NCBI RefSeq assembly: GCF_010868145.1
Contig: NZ_JAAGUY010000004.1
Coordinates: 121,491-185,490, forward strand
DNA length: 64,000 bases
Direction of reading: 5' to 3'
Origin: Nocardia cyriacigeorgica
GTDB taxonomy: Bacteria > Actinomycetota > Actinomycetes > Mycobacteriales > Mycobacteriaceae
The translations under genes and the position numbers were made by a program. Under the pieces are notes generated by a model. The model had not been told where the DNA came from and did not search any database. It saw only the letters and a list, made by a program, of their open reading frames with translations. The stretch's first letter is position 1. The number at the start of each line of letters is the position of its first letter. Of the stretch, positions 35,687 through 44,046 are shown piece by piece.

Positions 35687-36820
35687 TCACCCCGCCTGCG
35701 CGAAGAACTGCCGGATATCACCGGCCAGCACCTCCGGCGCCTCGTGCGCGGCGAAATGTCCGGCAGCGTCGTTGGGCCCGCCGACAACCGAGCCGACGTC
35801 ATAGGAATTCCAGCTGACGATAGTGCTGTGATCGCGCTCCGCGAACCGGCGCATCGACTGAAAGTCACCCTTGAACATGGCGAGCGCGATCGGCACCGTG
35901 GTCGGCTCCGACGGGTGCTCGGTCGCATGGGCCTGCTCGTAATAGAAGCGGATCGAGGTGGGTCCGGTGCCGGTCAGCCAGTACAGCGCGATATTGCCGA
36001 TGACGAACTCCTCGTCCAACGCCTCGCCGAACAGCTGCGCGTTCCAGCCGAGCAGTCCGAGCGGGGAATCGGCCAGCGCGTAGGCGAGGGTTTGCGGTTG
36101 CTGACTGCAGAACAGATTGAACGCCATCTTGTTGTCCTGGAACCACTTCAGATGCTCGAGGGCCGCCAGGTCGTCTGCGTGAATGCCGTCGAATTCCGCG
36201 GGATCACCGGACGGAAACGAGAACAGCTGCGTCACATGCACCCCCACCACACGGTCGGGCACGAGCCTGCCGATCTCCGGCGAGATCATCGAGCCACCGT
36301 CGTTGCCGATCGCCCCGAACTTGTCATAGCCGAGCTGATCCATCAGCTGCACCCAGGCGCGGGCGGTCCGCTGGACGTTCCAGCCGGTACTGCGGGTCGG
36401 GCCGGAGAATCCGAATCCGGGCAGTGACGGGATCACCACGTGGAAGGCCGGCGCATCGGCCGATTCCGGCGCGGTCAGCGGTTCGATGAGGTCGAGGTAT
36501 TCCAGGACCGAACCCGGCCAGCCGTGGGTGAGGATCACCGGCAGCGCGTCCGGACGCGGTGAGCGGATATGCAGGAAGTGGATGCTCTCGCCATCGATAT
36601 CGGCGATGAACTGGGGGTGGGCGTTGAGCCGCGCTTCCACCGCACGCCAATCGAACTTCTCCAGCCAGTACTCGGCGAGTGCTCGCACCCGATCTCCGGG
36701 CACACCGTAGGAATCACCGACACCGGGCAGCTCATCAGGCCACAGCGCGCGCCGCAACCGATCGGCCAGATCGTCCAGCCGGGCCTGTGGGATGTCGACG
36801 GTGAAGGGGCGGACGGTCAT
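35687..36820 (-). CDS. Epoxide hydrolase (alpha/beta hydrolase with EHN domain)
   Basis: 377-residue enzyme of the microsomal-type epoxide hydrolase family. The N-terminal EHN segment (about 1-105) is RPFTVDIPQARLDDLADRL-like; oxyanion residues HGWPGS (99-104), nucleophile Asp174 (GAIGNDGGSM) and catalytic His359 (GHFAAHE) are present. It would open epoxides of xenobiotic or lipid origin. ATG 36820 follows GAGGAG; the ORF extends to 36883 without support. Divergent from a TetR gene with a double operator between them, so induction by a hydrophobic substrate is likely. Confidence 0.9.
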   Translation of the reverse strand: MTVRPFTVDIPQARLDDLADRLRRALWPDELPGVGDSYGVPGDRVRALAEYWLEKFDWRAVEARLNAHPQFIADIDGESIHFLHIRSPRPDALPVILTHGWPGSVLEYLDLIEPLTAPESADAPAFHVVIPSLPGFGFSGPTRSTGWNVQRTARAWVQLMDQLGYDKFGAIGNDGGSMISPEIGRLVPDRVVGVHVTQLFSFPSGDPAEFDGIHADDLAALEHLKWFQDNKMAFNLFCSQQPQTLAYALADSPLGLLGWNAQLFGEALDEEFVIGNIALYWLTGTGPTSIRFYYEQAHATEHPSEPTTVPIALAMFKGDFQSMRRFAERDHSTIVSWNSYDVGSVVGGPNDAAGHFAAHEAPEVLAGDIRQFFAQAG

Positions 36821-36841
36821 GATGAGCTCCTCGCTAAGGGA

Positions 36842-36888
36842 ACGGAATGTTTTGTTCTGTTTCAAGCTAACAGAACGGAACATTCCGT
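36842..36888. promoter_or_regulatory. Double TetR-type operator between epoxide hydrolase and TetR gene
   Basis: Two 19-bp imperfect palindromes, ACGGAA-N7-TTCTGT (36842-36860) and ACAGAA-N7-TTCCGT (36870-36888), together form one larger, exactly symmetric structure (36841-36889, centre 36865). The sites are centred 28 bp apart, and lie 22-68 bp from the divergent start codons. Confidence 0.75.
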
Positions 36889-36909
36889 TTCAAGTGCTAA
36901 TCTGAATCC

Positions 36910-37563
36910 ATGCCGAAGACCTCCGATGCGCCACAGGGCAAGGCCCTGCCCGGCCGCAAAGCCCAGGCCGCCCGCAATGACGGCATCATCCTCGACGCCG
37001 CACGAGCGGTGTTCCTCGCCGACGCGGGCGCACCGATCTCCGCCGTCGCCGAACGCGCGGGCGTCGGCATCAGCGCGCTCTATCGCCGCTACCCGAGCAA
37101 AGACGTACTCCTTCGGACGCTCTGCTACGACGGTCTGCGCCGCTACAACGCTGAAGCGGAAGCAGCCCTGGAGGATTCCGACGGCTGGCGAGGCTTCGTG
37201 GGTTTCCTGGAGCGGGTGGTGGACGCCGATGTCCATTCGCTCGCGGTGCGTCTGGCGGGAACCTTCACACCAGACGACTCGATCGTGCCCGACGTGCAGC
37301 GCTCCGGTGAGCTGACGACGGAACTGGTGCGGCGGGCCCATGTCACCGGCCGGCTTCGCTCGGAAGTGACCGACCTGGACCTGGGACTGGTGCTCGACGC
37401 CTGCGCTGCCGTCAGCACGCCCGAGCCCGAACGCACCACCCAATTGCGTCGGCGAGTGCTCGCCCTGCTGGTAGACGGCATGGCCGGCGTCGGCGAACTC
37501 CCCGGCCCGGCACCGCAGCCGGGTGAGTTCGCTTGGCGCTGGCAGCCGCGTACCAGCAGGTGA
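36910..37563 (+). CDS. TetR/AcrR family regulator of the divergent epoxide hydrolase
   Basis: 217 residues with the helix-turn-helix at about 40-65 (SAVAERAGVGISALYRRYPS) and an AcrR-like basic leader (GRKAQAARNDGIILDAAR). Starts 21 bp downstream of a double palindromic operator it probably binds, giving autoregulation plus repression of the epoxide hydrolase. The end is 10 bp from the convergent NAD(P)-binding gene. Confidence 0.87.
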   Translation: MPKTSDAPQGKALPGRKAQAARNDGIILDAARAVFLADAGAPISAVAERAGVGISALYRRYPSKDVLLRTLCYDGLRRYNAEAEAALEDSDGWRGFVGFLERVVDADVHSLAVRLAGTFTPDDSIVPDVQRSGELTTELVRRAHVTGRLRSEVTDLDLGLVLDACAAVSTPEPERTTQLRRRVLALLVDGMAGVGELPGPAPQPGEFAWRWQPRTSR

Positions 37564-37573
37564 TCGCTCACCA

Positions 37574-38197
37574 TCAGTTCGAGATGGACGCGGCCCGGCG
37601 CAGGTAGGTGCGGTCGGTGAGCTGTTCCAGCATGAAATCGGCGATATCGGCGCGAGAGATCTTCAGCGTCAGGCCGCTTTCGGTCGCCGAGAACCCCTGC
37701 CGGTAGGTTCCGGTTGCCGGGCCGTCGGTGAAGGCACTCGGGCGCACGATGGTCCAGTCGAGGTCGCTGGCCCGCACATACTTCTCCTGTTGGACGTGGT
37801 CGTTGTAGGCAGGCCGCAGCACGATGCCGAACAAGATGTACTTCCAGAGGAAGTTCAGATTGGGCCTGCTGTCGCCGACACCGAGGGTGGACTGGCAGAT
37901 CAGCCGCTTCACCCCGTTACGCTGCATGGCCTCGATAACCGTGCGGGTACCCTCGGCGCGAACAACGCCCTTGCGGCCGTTGCCGAGGGAAATGAGCGCC
38001 GCATCCTGTCCGCTGACCGCCTGTTCGACGGCCGCCGGGTCGAGCACATCGCCCTGGATCACGTGCAGTTTCCGGTGCGAGGTTCCGACCCGGTTCGCAT
38101 CGCGAGTAAGAACGGTGACCTCGTGCCCCTGCGCGAGCGCCCGCTCGACAACGTGGCGGCCGATGGTTCCGGTGGCTCCGAAGATGGCGATTCGCAT
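37574..38197 (-). CDS. NAD(P)H-binding, NmrA-like atypical short-chain dehydrogenase family protein
   Basis: 207 residues. Rossmann motif FGATGTIGRHV (6-16), DVLDP (about 50-54) and the C-terminal DIADFMLEQL typical of NAD(P)-binding 13 family proteins. The stretch WTIVRPSAFTDGP is diagnostic of this group. The classical YxxxK pair is not clear, so it may be a redox sensor or isomerase-like protein, not a standard dehydrogenase. ATG 38197 with CAGGAGA. No functional link to neighbours is evident. Confidence 0.85.
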   Translation of the reverse strand: MRIAIFGATGTIGRHVVERALAQGHEVTVLTRDANRVGTSHRKLHVIQGDVLDPAAVEQAVSGQDAALISLGNGRKGVVRAEGTRTVIEAMQRNGVKRLICQSTLGVGDSRPNLNFLWKYILFGIVLRPAYNDHVQQEKYVRASDLDWTIVRPSAFTDGPATGTYRQGFSATESGLTLKISRADIADFMLEQLTDRTYLRRAASISN

Positions 38198-38354
38198 GAT
38201 GTTCTCCTGAATTCTCGAAAGCTGTTGTTTCGTTGGTGAATCCAGTACACCGCGTGCGAGCGAGACGTTCCATGGCCTGTGGTCTCGCGAACATAATCGG
38301 GCGTCTACTTAGAGGAACGACGGAAACCCTGCATCCAGCCAGTCGGGCGAAGCC

Positions 38355-39596
38355 TCAGACCCGGCCGAGCGCGAGCGCGACGTTGTGCCCGCCGAAGCCG
38401 AAGGAATTAGTGAGGGCGTAATCGATGCGCTGCTGACGCGGCATACCGGCGACGATATCCAGGTCGACGTCCGAGTTCTCCAGATTGAGCGTCGGCGGTA
38501 CGACCTGTTCCCGCAGGGTGAGTGCGGTGATGACGGTTTCCAGCGCACCGACCGCGCCGATGGAATGTCCGAGAGCCGACTTCGGAGCGTAGATCGAGGC
38601 CGACGGCGTCACCGCGGTGATGGCATTGGCCTCCGAGGCATCGCCGATCGATGTCGAGGTGGCGTGCGCGTTCACATGCTGGATATCCGAATTCTCCAGT
38701 CCCGCAGTGGTAATCGCTTTTCGCATGGCCCTGGCTGCGCCGTTTCCCTCCGGTTCGGACGCGACGATGTGATACGCGTCGGAGGTGATGCCCGCGCCGA
38801 GGATGCGTGCGTGGATTCGCGCACCCCTGGCTCGCGCATGCCGTTCCGATTCGAGGACGACCAGCGCTCCGGCCTCACCGAAGACGAACCCGTCGCGATC
38901 CCGATCGAACGGGCGCGATGCGCGTTCGGGTTCATCGTTACGGGTGCTCATGGCCCGCATCATGGCGAAGCTGGCGATCGGCACCGCGTGGATATGGCCC
39001 TCCACGCCACCGGCGACGACCACGTCCGCCTCGCCCGTTCGAATCAGGCGCCAGGCATGTGCGATGGCTTCCGAACCGGAGGAACAGGCCGATACGGGAG
39101 CGTAAACCCCTGCCCGCGCGCCGATTTCGAGACTCACAGCAGCGGCCGGGCCGTTCGGCATGACCATCGGCACAGTCATGGGCGCCACTTTCCGGTAGCC
39201 GCCAGCGCGCATCGCGTCGACCGCGTCGATCAGGGCGTCACCACCACCAAGCCCTGTCCCGATGACGACCGCGAGCCGCTCACTCTCCACCTCCGGCGCC
39301 CCGGCGTCACGCCACACGCGACGGCCGAGCACCAGCGCCAACTGCTCCACATACGAATGCCTGCGCTGCTCGACCCTGGTCAATTCGTCGGCCGGGTTCT
39401 CGGTCAGCTTGCCGCCGATCCGGACCGGGAGGCCGTCGGCGAACTCATCGTCCAGCAGGCCGATGCCGGTGCGACCCCGGAGCAGCTCCGACCAGGTTGC
39501 CTCCATATCGCCGGCCAGCGACGTGGTGGCCGCGTAGGCCGTCATGACCACGCCATCCGTCGACCTTGGAGTTTCTGAAGCGACTGTTACATCCAC
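38355..39596 (-). CDS. Beta-ketoacyl-ACP synthase II, KasA/FabF-like
   Basis: FAS-II-type condensing enzyme. The Cys-His-His set is intact: Cys171 ([10 protein letters not shown]), His311 (NAHATST) and His344 (GHSIGAV) with Lys339. Whole phrases, such as [16 protein letters not shown] and [18 protein letters not shown], match KasA closely from memory. One oddity: the NAHGTxT glycine is Ala here. GTG 39596 is chosen because KasA-type proteins begin before the Met at 39545, which aligns inside the first strand; longer extensions to 39977 overlap the TetR coding region. It is an orphan, not in a kasAB-accD6 operon, and divergent from a TetR, so a specialised lipid substrate is likely. Confidence 0.86.
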   Translation of the reverse strand: MDVTVASETPRSTDGVVMTAYAATTSLAGDMEATWSELLRGRTGIGLLDDEFADGLPVRIGGKLTENPADELTRVEQRRHSYVEQLALVLGRRVWRDAGAPEVESERLAVVIGTGLGGGDALIDAVDAMRAGGYRKVAPMTVPMVMPNGPAAAVSLEIGARAGVYAPVSACSSGSEAIAHAWRLIRTGEADVVVAGGVEGHIHAVPIASFAMMRAMSTRNDEPERASRPFDRDRDGFVFGEAGALVVLESERHARARGARIHARILGAGITSDAYHIVASEPEGNGAARAMRKAITTAGLENSDIQHVNAHATSTSIGDASEANAITAVTPSASIYAPKSALGHSIGAVGALETVITALTLREQVVPPTLNLENSDVDLDIVAGMPRQQRIDYALTNSFGFGGHNVALALGRV

Positions 39597-39610
39597 GATG
39601 TCATGAATAC

Positions 39611-39628
39611 CTGTACCAATCGCTACAG
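39611..39628. promoter_or_regulatory. Palindrome between KasA-like gene and TetR
   Basis: CTGTACCAATCGCTACAG is an 18-bp inverted repeat (14 of 18 positions symmetric; arms CTGTA/TACAG), located 8-25 bp before the TetR ATG and 15 bp from the KasA-like start. Placement fits an operator for the TetR protein. Confidence 0.55.
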
Positions 39629-39635
39629 TCAACCC

Positions 39636-40193
39636 ATGGCCCGCCCCCTCGACCACGCCAAACGCACTGAACTGCTGACCGCCGTGGTGCGCTATATCGC
39701 CGAACACGGCCTCGCCGACCTGTCCCTTCGCCCACTCGCGGCCGAACTCGGCACCAGCTCGCGCATGCTCATCTACTACTTCGACACCAAGGAGAATCTG
39801 CTGGTCCAGGCGCTGACTACGCAGCGACCCGATATCGCCGCGGTGTTCGCCGACATCACCGACGCCGAAGCGTTGCGTGAGCGGCTGTGGGAATTCTGGC
39901 TGGCGAACACCTCCGGTGACGGCGCTACCAGCGCCAGGGCGATGACCCAGGTAATCGGCGCCGCCTGCGCCCCGCACGGCCCCTACGCCGGCTATGCCAA
40001 CGACGCCATCGCCGTTTTCGTCTCCGCCATCGCCGACGGCCTGCGCACCATCGACACCATCGACGACCAGGAAGCCGTCGCCACCTTGCTGATCTCCGGC
40101 CTACGCGGCATCCTGCAAGACCGCCTCATCACCGGCGACGTCGACCGCACCGACCGCGCGGCCCGTCGCTTGATCGACCAGACGGTGCGCTGA
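39636..40193 (+). CDS. TetR family regulator, divergent from the KasA-like gene
   Basis: 185 residues; helix-turn-helix at about 28-50 ([21 protein letters not shown]), ligand domain about 60-180. ATG 39636 is used, not the upstream in-frame ATG at 39603, because the latter would start inside the palindrome region. Probably represses the divergent ketosynthase and itself via the 39611-39628 palindrome. Confidence 0.86.
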   Translation: MARPLDHAKRTELLTAVVRYIAEHGLADLSLRPLAAELGTSSRMLIYYFDTKENLLVQALTTQRPDIAAVFADITDAEALRERLWEFWLANTSGDGATSARAMTQVIGAACAPHGPYAGYANDAIAVFVSAIADGLRTIDTIDDQEAVATLLISGLRGILQDRLITGDVDRTDRAARRLIDQTVR

Positions 40194-40254
40194 ACCGGAT
40201 TCGACCCCAGCGCGATTCGCCATTCCTGTCGGTACCCGCTGCCATACTGCCGCC

Positions 40255-40773
40255 ATGGCCGAACCCGGTAACCCCGCAGAAACCACCAAAGCCATCGACT
40301 CCTATGACGACCCGGACGCACCATGGAACCGGGAGTACTCCCCCGAGGAAATCGCCACCTGGAACGACGACGTCATCCGAGAGTTCCGCGCGAACGACGG
40401 AAAAGTCGGCGGCGACTACGCCGAAGCAACGCTGCTGCTGCTCACCACCACCGGCGCCAAGAGCGGACGCCCCCACCTGGTCGTCCTCGGTGCCCTCTAC
40501 CGCGGCGACACCCTGTATGTCAGCTCCTTCATCGAGGACCGCTACCCCGCCTGGTTCCACAACGTCCGAGCCAACCCCGACGTGACAGTAGAACTCGGCA
40601 GCATCACCTACCGCGCCACCGCTGAAGCACTCGAGGGTGAACGCTACGACGAGTTCGCCACCTGGGTCCTCCGCGAGAACCCGCTACTCGCCGACTATCA
40701 GTCGAAGGTATCGCGGCCGCTTCCCCTTGTGGTCATCACGCTGGGTGATCCGGTCGCGGCCGACCGTTCCTGA
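40255..40773 (+). CDS. Deazaflavin-dependent (F420) nitroreductase/quinone reductase family protein
   Basis: 172-residue split beta-barrel protein of the Ddn/DUF385 family that uses reduced F420 in mycolate-type actinobacteria. Landmarks: LLLLTTTGAKSGRPHLVVLG (residues 61-80 region), FIEDRYPAWFHNVRANPDV and ATAEALEGERYDEF. The nitroreductase of mycobacteria activates pretomanid; native function is probably quinone reduction. Co-oriented between a TetR and thiD without overlap. Confidence 0.87.
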   Translation: MAEPGNPAETTKAIDSYDDPDAPWNREYSPEEIATWNDDVIREFRANDGKVGGDYAEATLLLLTTTGAKSGRPHLVVLGALYRGDTLYVSSFIEDRYPAWFHNVRANPDVTVELGSITYRATAEALEGERYDEFATWVLRENPLLADYQSKVSRPLPLVVITLGDPVAADRS

Positions 40774-40863
40774 TATCGCCTCCTCGCCGGGCTGCTCGTA
40801 CGCTCCGGTCGCGCCTCGGGCCGACGGCACAATCGCCCGACGACCGCCGGATAAGGTGAGCGG

Positions 40864-41718
40864 GTGGAATTGCTGCCCTTGGTACCCAGTGGTCAGACGC
40901 CGGTTCGGGCGCTCACCATCGCCGGAACAGATTCTGGGGGCGGGGCCGGAATTCAGGCCGATTCGCGCACGATGGCGTTGTGCGGGGTGCACGCGTGTGT
41001 CGCGGTGGCCGCGGTGACGGTGCAGAACTCGGTGGGGGTGAGTGGGTTCCACGAGATTCCGCCGCAGATCGTGGCCGATCAGGTGCGGTCAGTGGTCGGG
41101 GATATCGGGGTGGGGGCGGCGAAGACCGGAATGCTGGCCTCTACGGCGATCATCGAGGCTGTGGCGGAGGTGTGCCGCGAGGTCGGGATCGGCCGCGACG
41201 GTGATATTCCGCTGGTAGTGGACCCGGTCGCCGCCTCGATGCACGGCGATCCGCTGCTACACGAAGAGGCGTTGGACGCGGTGCGCAACACCCTGTTCCC
41301 GATCGCCACCATCGTCACCCCGAACCTCGACGAGGTCCGCCTCATCACCGGCATCGAGGTCACCGATGACGCCAGCGCTCGCCGGGCCGCCGAGGCGCTG
41401 CACGCGCTGGGGCCGCGCTGGGCGGTCGTGAAGGGCGGGCACCTGCGCTCCTCGGAGAACAGCACCGACCTGCTCTTCGACGGCGACCGCTTCCTCGAGT
41501 TCACCGCGCCACGCATCGACACCGGCAACGACCACGGCGGCGGCGACACCCTCGCCGCGGCCATCGCCTGCGCCCTCGCACACGGCTACTCGGTGCCCGA
41601 CGCCTTCGAGTTCGCCAAGGAATGGACCCGCCGCTGCCTGGCCGCCTCCTACGACCTGGGCAAAGGCCACGGACCGGTGTCACCGCTGTGGCGTTTGCAG
41701 TCCACGGGCCTGTCGTGA
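40864..41718 (+). CDS. thiD: Bifunctional hydroxymethylpyrimidine/phosphomethylpyrimidine kinase
   Basis: Ribokinase-fold enzyme phosphorylating HMP to HMP-PP for thiamine. 284 residues; substrate motif IAGTDSGGGAGIQAD (19-33), VDPVAAS (about 119) and the anion-hole GGGDTLAAA (about 225, where the usual Gly-Cys/Gly-x-Gly-D catalytic Asp lies). GTG 40864 is preceded by AGGTGAGCG. No riboswitch is visible upstream, unlike thiC. Confidence 0.93.
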   Translation: MELLPLVPSGQTPVRALTIAGTDSGGGAGIQADSRTMALCGVHACVAVAAVTVQNSVGVSGFHEIPPQIVADQVRSVVGDIGVGAAKTGMLASTAIIEAVAEVCREVGIGRDGDIPLVVDPVAASMHGDPLLHEEALDAVRNTLFPIATIVTPNLDEVRLITGIEVTDDASARRAAEALHALGPRWAVVKGGHLRSSENSTDLLFDGDRFLEFTAPRIDTGNDHGGGDTLAAAIACALAHGYSVPDAFEFAKEWTRRCLAASYDLGKGHGPVSPLWRLQSTGLS

Positions 41719-41866
41719 CCCGTTTTTGTCGGTGGGTCGGCGCATACTGAGGTCGTCGCAAACACCGTTGGCCTCAATGACGCGGCACAGCGAGAACAAC
41801 GTGGTTCGTGTGTAAGCGGCACGACACTGGGGGCGGCTGCGGAGGCAGAGCGGCGTGGGGGCCCGC

Positions 41867-42601
41867 TCAGCCCGCCGTGAAGGCGAGGTGCAATGGCTGA
41901 TCGGCATCGATGGTGAAACCGCTGAGCCGGGCGTCCGCGCGGACCAGCGCCGAGATCATCTCGGTGAGGTAGGCGACGAACCGCTCGACCGGCATCGGGT
42001 CCTCGCGGCGGTTGGCGCCGAGCCACCAGTCCGTGGCCGAGGCCACCGCGCCGAACACCGAATAGATCACCAGCTCGACACCGTTCGGGTCGATCGGACG
42101 ATCGGCGACCGAGCCCATGAACAGATCGGCAACCTGCCTGGCCGCTTGCCGCGCCGACTGCAACGATCGCGGCGATTCCGGTGAACTGTCCTGCCGTTGA
42201 GCGAAGTGGCCGTTCAAGATGAAGCGGAACACGTTGGGATGCTGGGTCACCACCGCCACGTATTCGTTCGCGCCGCGACGGATCAGCTCACGAACCGGAT
42301 CGTTGGTCAGGTCGACACCGTCGACGATCCGTTCCCACAGCAGATCCCGCATCCGATCCACGATCGCGTCGTACAGATCCGCCTTATCCGCGAAATGCCG
42401 ATAGAGCTTGGGTTTCGCCGCACCCGCTGCCTTCGCGATCTCCCCCATGCTGACCTCGGGCCCGAACGTCCCCAATGCCTGAAACGCCGCGTCGACGAAC
42501 TCCGCCCGCACCTTGACCCGATGCTCGCGCCATCGTTCGGTCCGCGCATCGACCCGCCGCCCAGGAACCTCCCCCGCACCCCGGTCGCCGCGTCTCACCA
42601 C
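41867..42601 (-). CDS. TetR/AcrR family transcriptional regulator
   Basis: 244 residues. Helix-turn-helix at about 51-75 (VSMGEIAKAAGAAKPKLYRHF), with a longer arginine-rich leader (1-28) whose start is uncertain: the ORF begins at one of two consecutive GTG codons and an internal start nearer VKVRAEFVDAAF is possible. It is downstream of the isochorismatase-fold gene on the same strand, 130 bp apart. No operator is recognised. Confidence 0.83.
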   Translation of the reverse strand: MVRRGDRGAGEVPGRRVDARTERWREHRVKVRAEFVDAAFQALGTFGPEVSMGEIAKAAGAAKPKLYRHFADKADLYDAIVDRMRDLLWERIVDGVDLTNDPVRELIRRGANEYVAVVTQHPNVFRFILNGHFAQRQDSSPESPRSLQSARQAARQVADLFMGSVADRPIDPNGVELVIYSVFGAVASATDWWLGANRREDPMPVERFVAYLTEMISALVRADARLSGFTIDADQPLHLAFTAG

Positions 42602-42731
42602 AACCGGGGATCGTACTCACCCGGTCGAATGGGCCGGTCCAGGGCCCGATGCGGTCGGCCAGGACAGCTGTGCGGATACCGCGTCACGCCGGACGTCGCG
42701 TCGTGTGCGCCAACGATTCGCGGTTCGATGA

Positions 42732-43376
42732 TCAGCCGCGGCCGCTCATGAGGCCGGCGAGTGTCGCGGTGTCGGTCGTCAGGGAACCGCCCGCGAATTC
42801 CAGTGTGGCAAGTGATCGCTGCGCGGCTTCGGGATGCCCGGCTCCGCAGGCGTCGGTCACCATGATCGGCAAGTAGCCAAGGTCGAGGCTGTGCCGCACG
42901 GTCGGCTCGATGCCCACTTCCATGGCGATCCCGGCGATCGCGTAGCTGTCGATGCCGCAGTCGCGGAGGGCGATATCGAGGGGTGTCGCCGTGAACGCGG
43001 ACATGGTGATCTTGTCGAACACCATCTCGTCGGGGCCAGGGGTGAGCTCGGGAACCAACTGGTACTGCGGTGAGCCCTGCGGGAAGGCCGAACGCACCGA
43101 CATCGGGTCTTCCACTCGCTGCCACTCCATAGCGGTCCGCAGCTGCGATACGCCCGCGGTGGCAGGCGGCAACGACATGTGCCTCAGGTAGAACACCCGG
43201 AATCCGCCCGCACGCGCCGCGTCGCGCAGTTCCACGCAGGACTGCATGATCTTGTCCCCATCGGGGATCTGACGAACGATCCCGACCTGCATGTCGTAGA
43301 TCAGCACCGCCATCCGGGCCGGGTCGCAGGCGTCTTCGACGGTTTGCGGAATGCTGAGACCGTAGGCGTGACGCAT
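42732..43376 (-). CDS. Isochorismatase-fold hydrolase with Gly at the usual Cys position
   Basis: 214-residue cysteine-hydrolase-superfamily protein. Asp28 (LIYDMQ) and Lys122 (FDKITMS) are in place, but the nucleophile Cys expected in the TNxCVxxT stretch is Gly155 (AMEVGIEPTV). Gly at this site is seen in true isochorismatases such as PhzD and EntB, while amidases and nicotinamidases need Cys; so an ether-cleaving isochorismatase-like activity or a non-enzymatic role fits better than an amidase. ATG 43376 has GAGAGG upstream; the ATG at 43391 lacks one. Neighbour TetR on the same strand. Confidence 0.82.
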   Translation of the reverse strand: MRHAYGLSIPQTVEDACDPARMAVLIYDMQVGIVRQIPDGDKIMQSCVELRDAARAGGFRVFYLRHMSLPPATAGVSQLRTAMEWQRVEDPMSVRSAFPQGSPQYQLVPELTPGPDEMVFDKITMSAFTATPLDIALRDCGIDSYAIAGIAMEVGIEPTVRHSLDLGYLPIMVTDACGAGHPEAAQRSLATLEFAGGSLTTDTATLAGLMSGRG

Positions 43377-43519
43377 CGGTCGACCTCTCATTCGTGCGAT
43401 CGTAGGGTTCGCTGATTTCGGGTGTAATGCTATGGCCTACTTACGTTTCCGTCCTCCGCTCCCCTGGATGCTCCCAGTCCGCACTGCGCACACCCCACCG
43501 CACGAGGCAGACTTGCCCC

Positions 43520-43858
43520 ATGGCCGACGAAGTCGTAGACGTAACCATCACCGCCGGCGATGCCGAATGGCTGGCCGAGTTCACTCGGCGGCTCGTTGCG
43601 GATCGGCTGGTGGCGTGCGGGAACATCATTCCCGGCGTGCGGTCGATCTATCGGTGGGAAGGCGCCGTCCACGATGACGGCGAAACGCTGGTCGTGTTGC
43701 ATACGCGGCGATCGCTGGTGGGCGCGATCATCGCACGGGCCGATGCCGAGCATGCGAATGAGACGCCGCAGGTGCTTGCTGTCCCGGTAGTGCAAGCGCA
43801 TCCGGGGTATCGCCAGTGGGTGCTGGATTCGACTATCGAGCCGACGGTGGACGCCTAG
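43520..43858 (+). CDS. cutA: Divalent cation tolerance protein CutA
   Basis: 112-residue trimeric small protein of the CutA1 family. Conserved RLVADRLVACGNIIPGVRSIYRWEG and TPQVLAVPVVQAHPGYRQWV, quoted in part as LVACGNIIPGVRSIYRWEG, identify it. Linked to copper tolerance in E. coli but molecular role unclear. The ATG at 43520 starts the conserved part; the ORF runs upstream to 43427 without a ribosome site. Convergent with the GMC oxidoreductase gene. Confidence 0.9.
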   Translation: MADEVVDVTITAGDAEWLAEFTRRLVADRLVACGNIIPGVRSIYRWEGAVHDDGETLVVLHTRRSLVGAIIARADAEHANETPQVLAVPVVQAHPGYRQWVLDSTIEPTVDA

Positions 43859-44046
43859 CTCACGGCCCTCGCTCACCCACCACCGGACGCGGGTCAGCGG
43901 TGAGCAGTTCGACCGGCGTGCGGGCCGCGACCGAAGGAATCGTCGGCACCGAGTTCCCGCACGGGGTCCGTCGCGTTTTCGATCTACAGTCCGGGCCTGG
44001 GGGTGAACAGGGCACGCGCCGACGGCAGGCGGTCTGGCGTGCCCCC

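Noticed and set aside
42732..43376. Nicotinamidase or other cysteine amidase
   Set aside because: The nucleophilic Cys position is Gly155, so a thiol mechanism is not possible.
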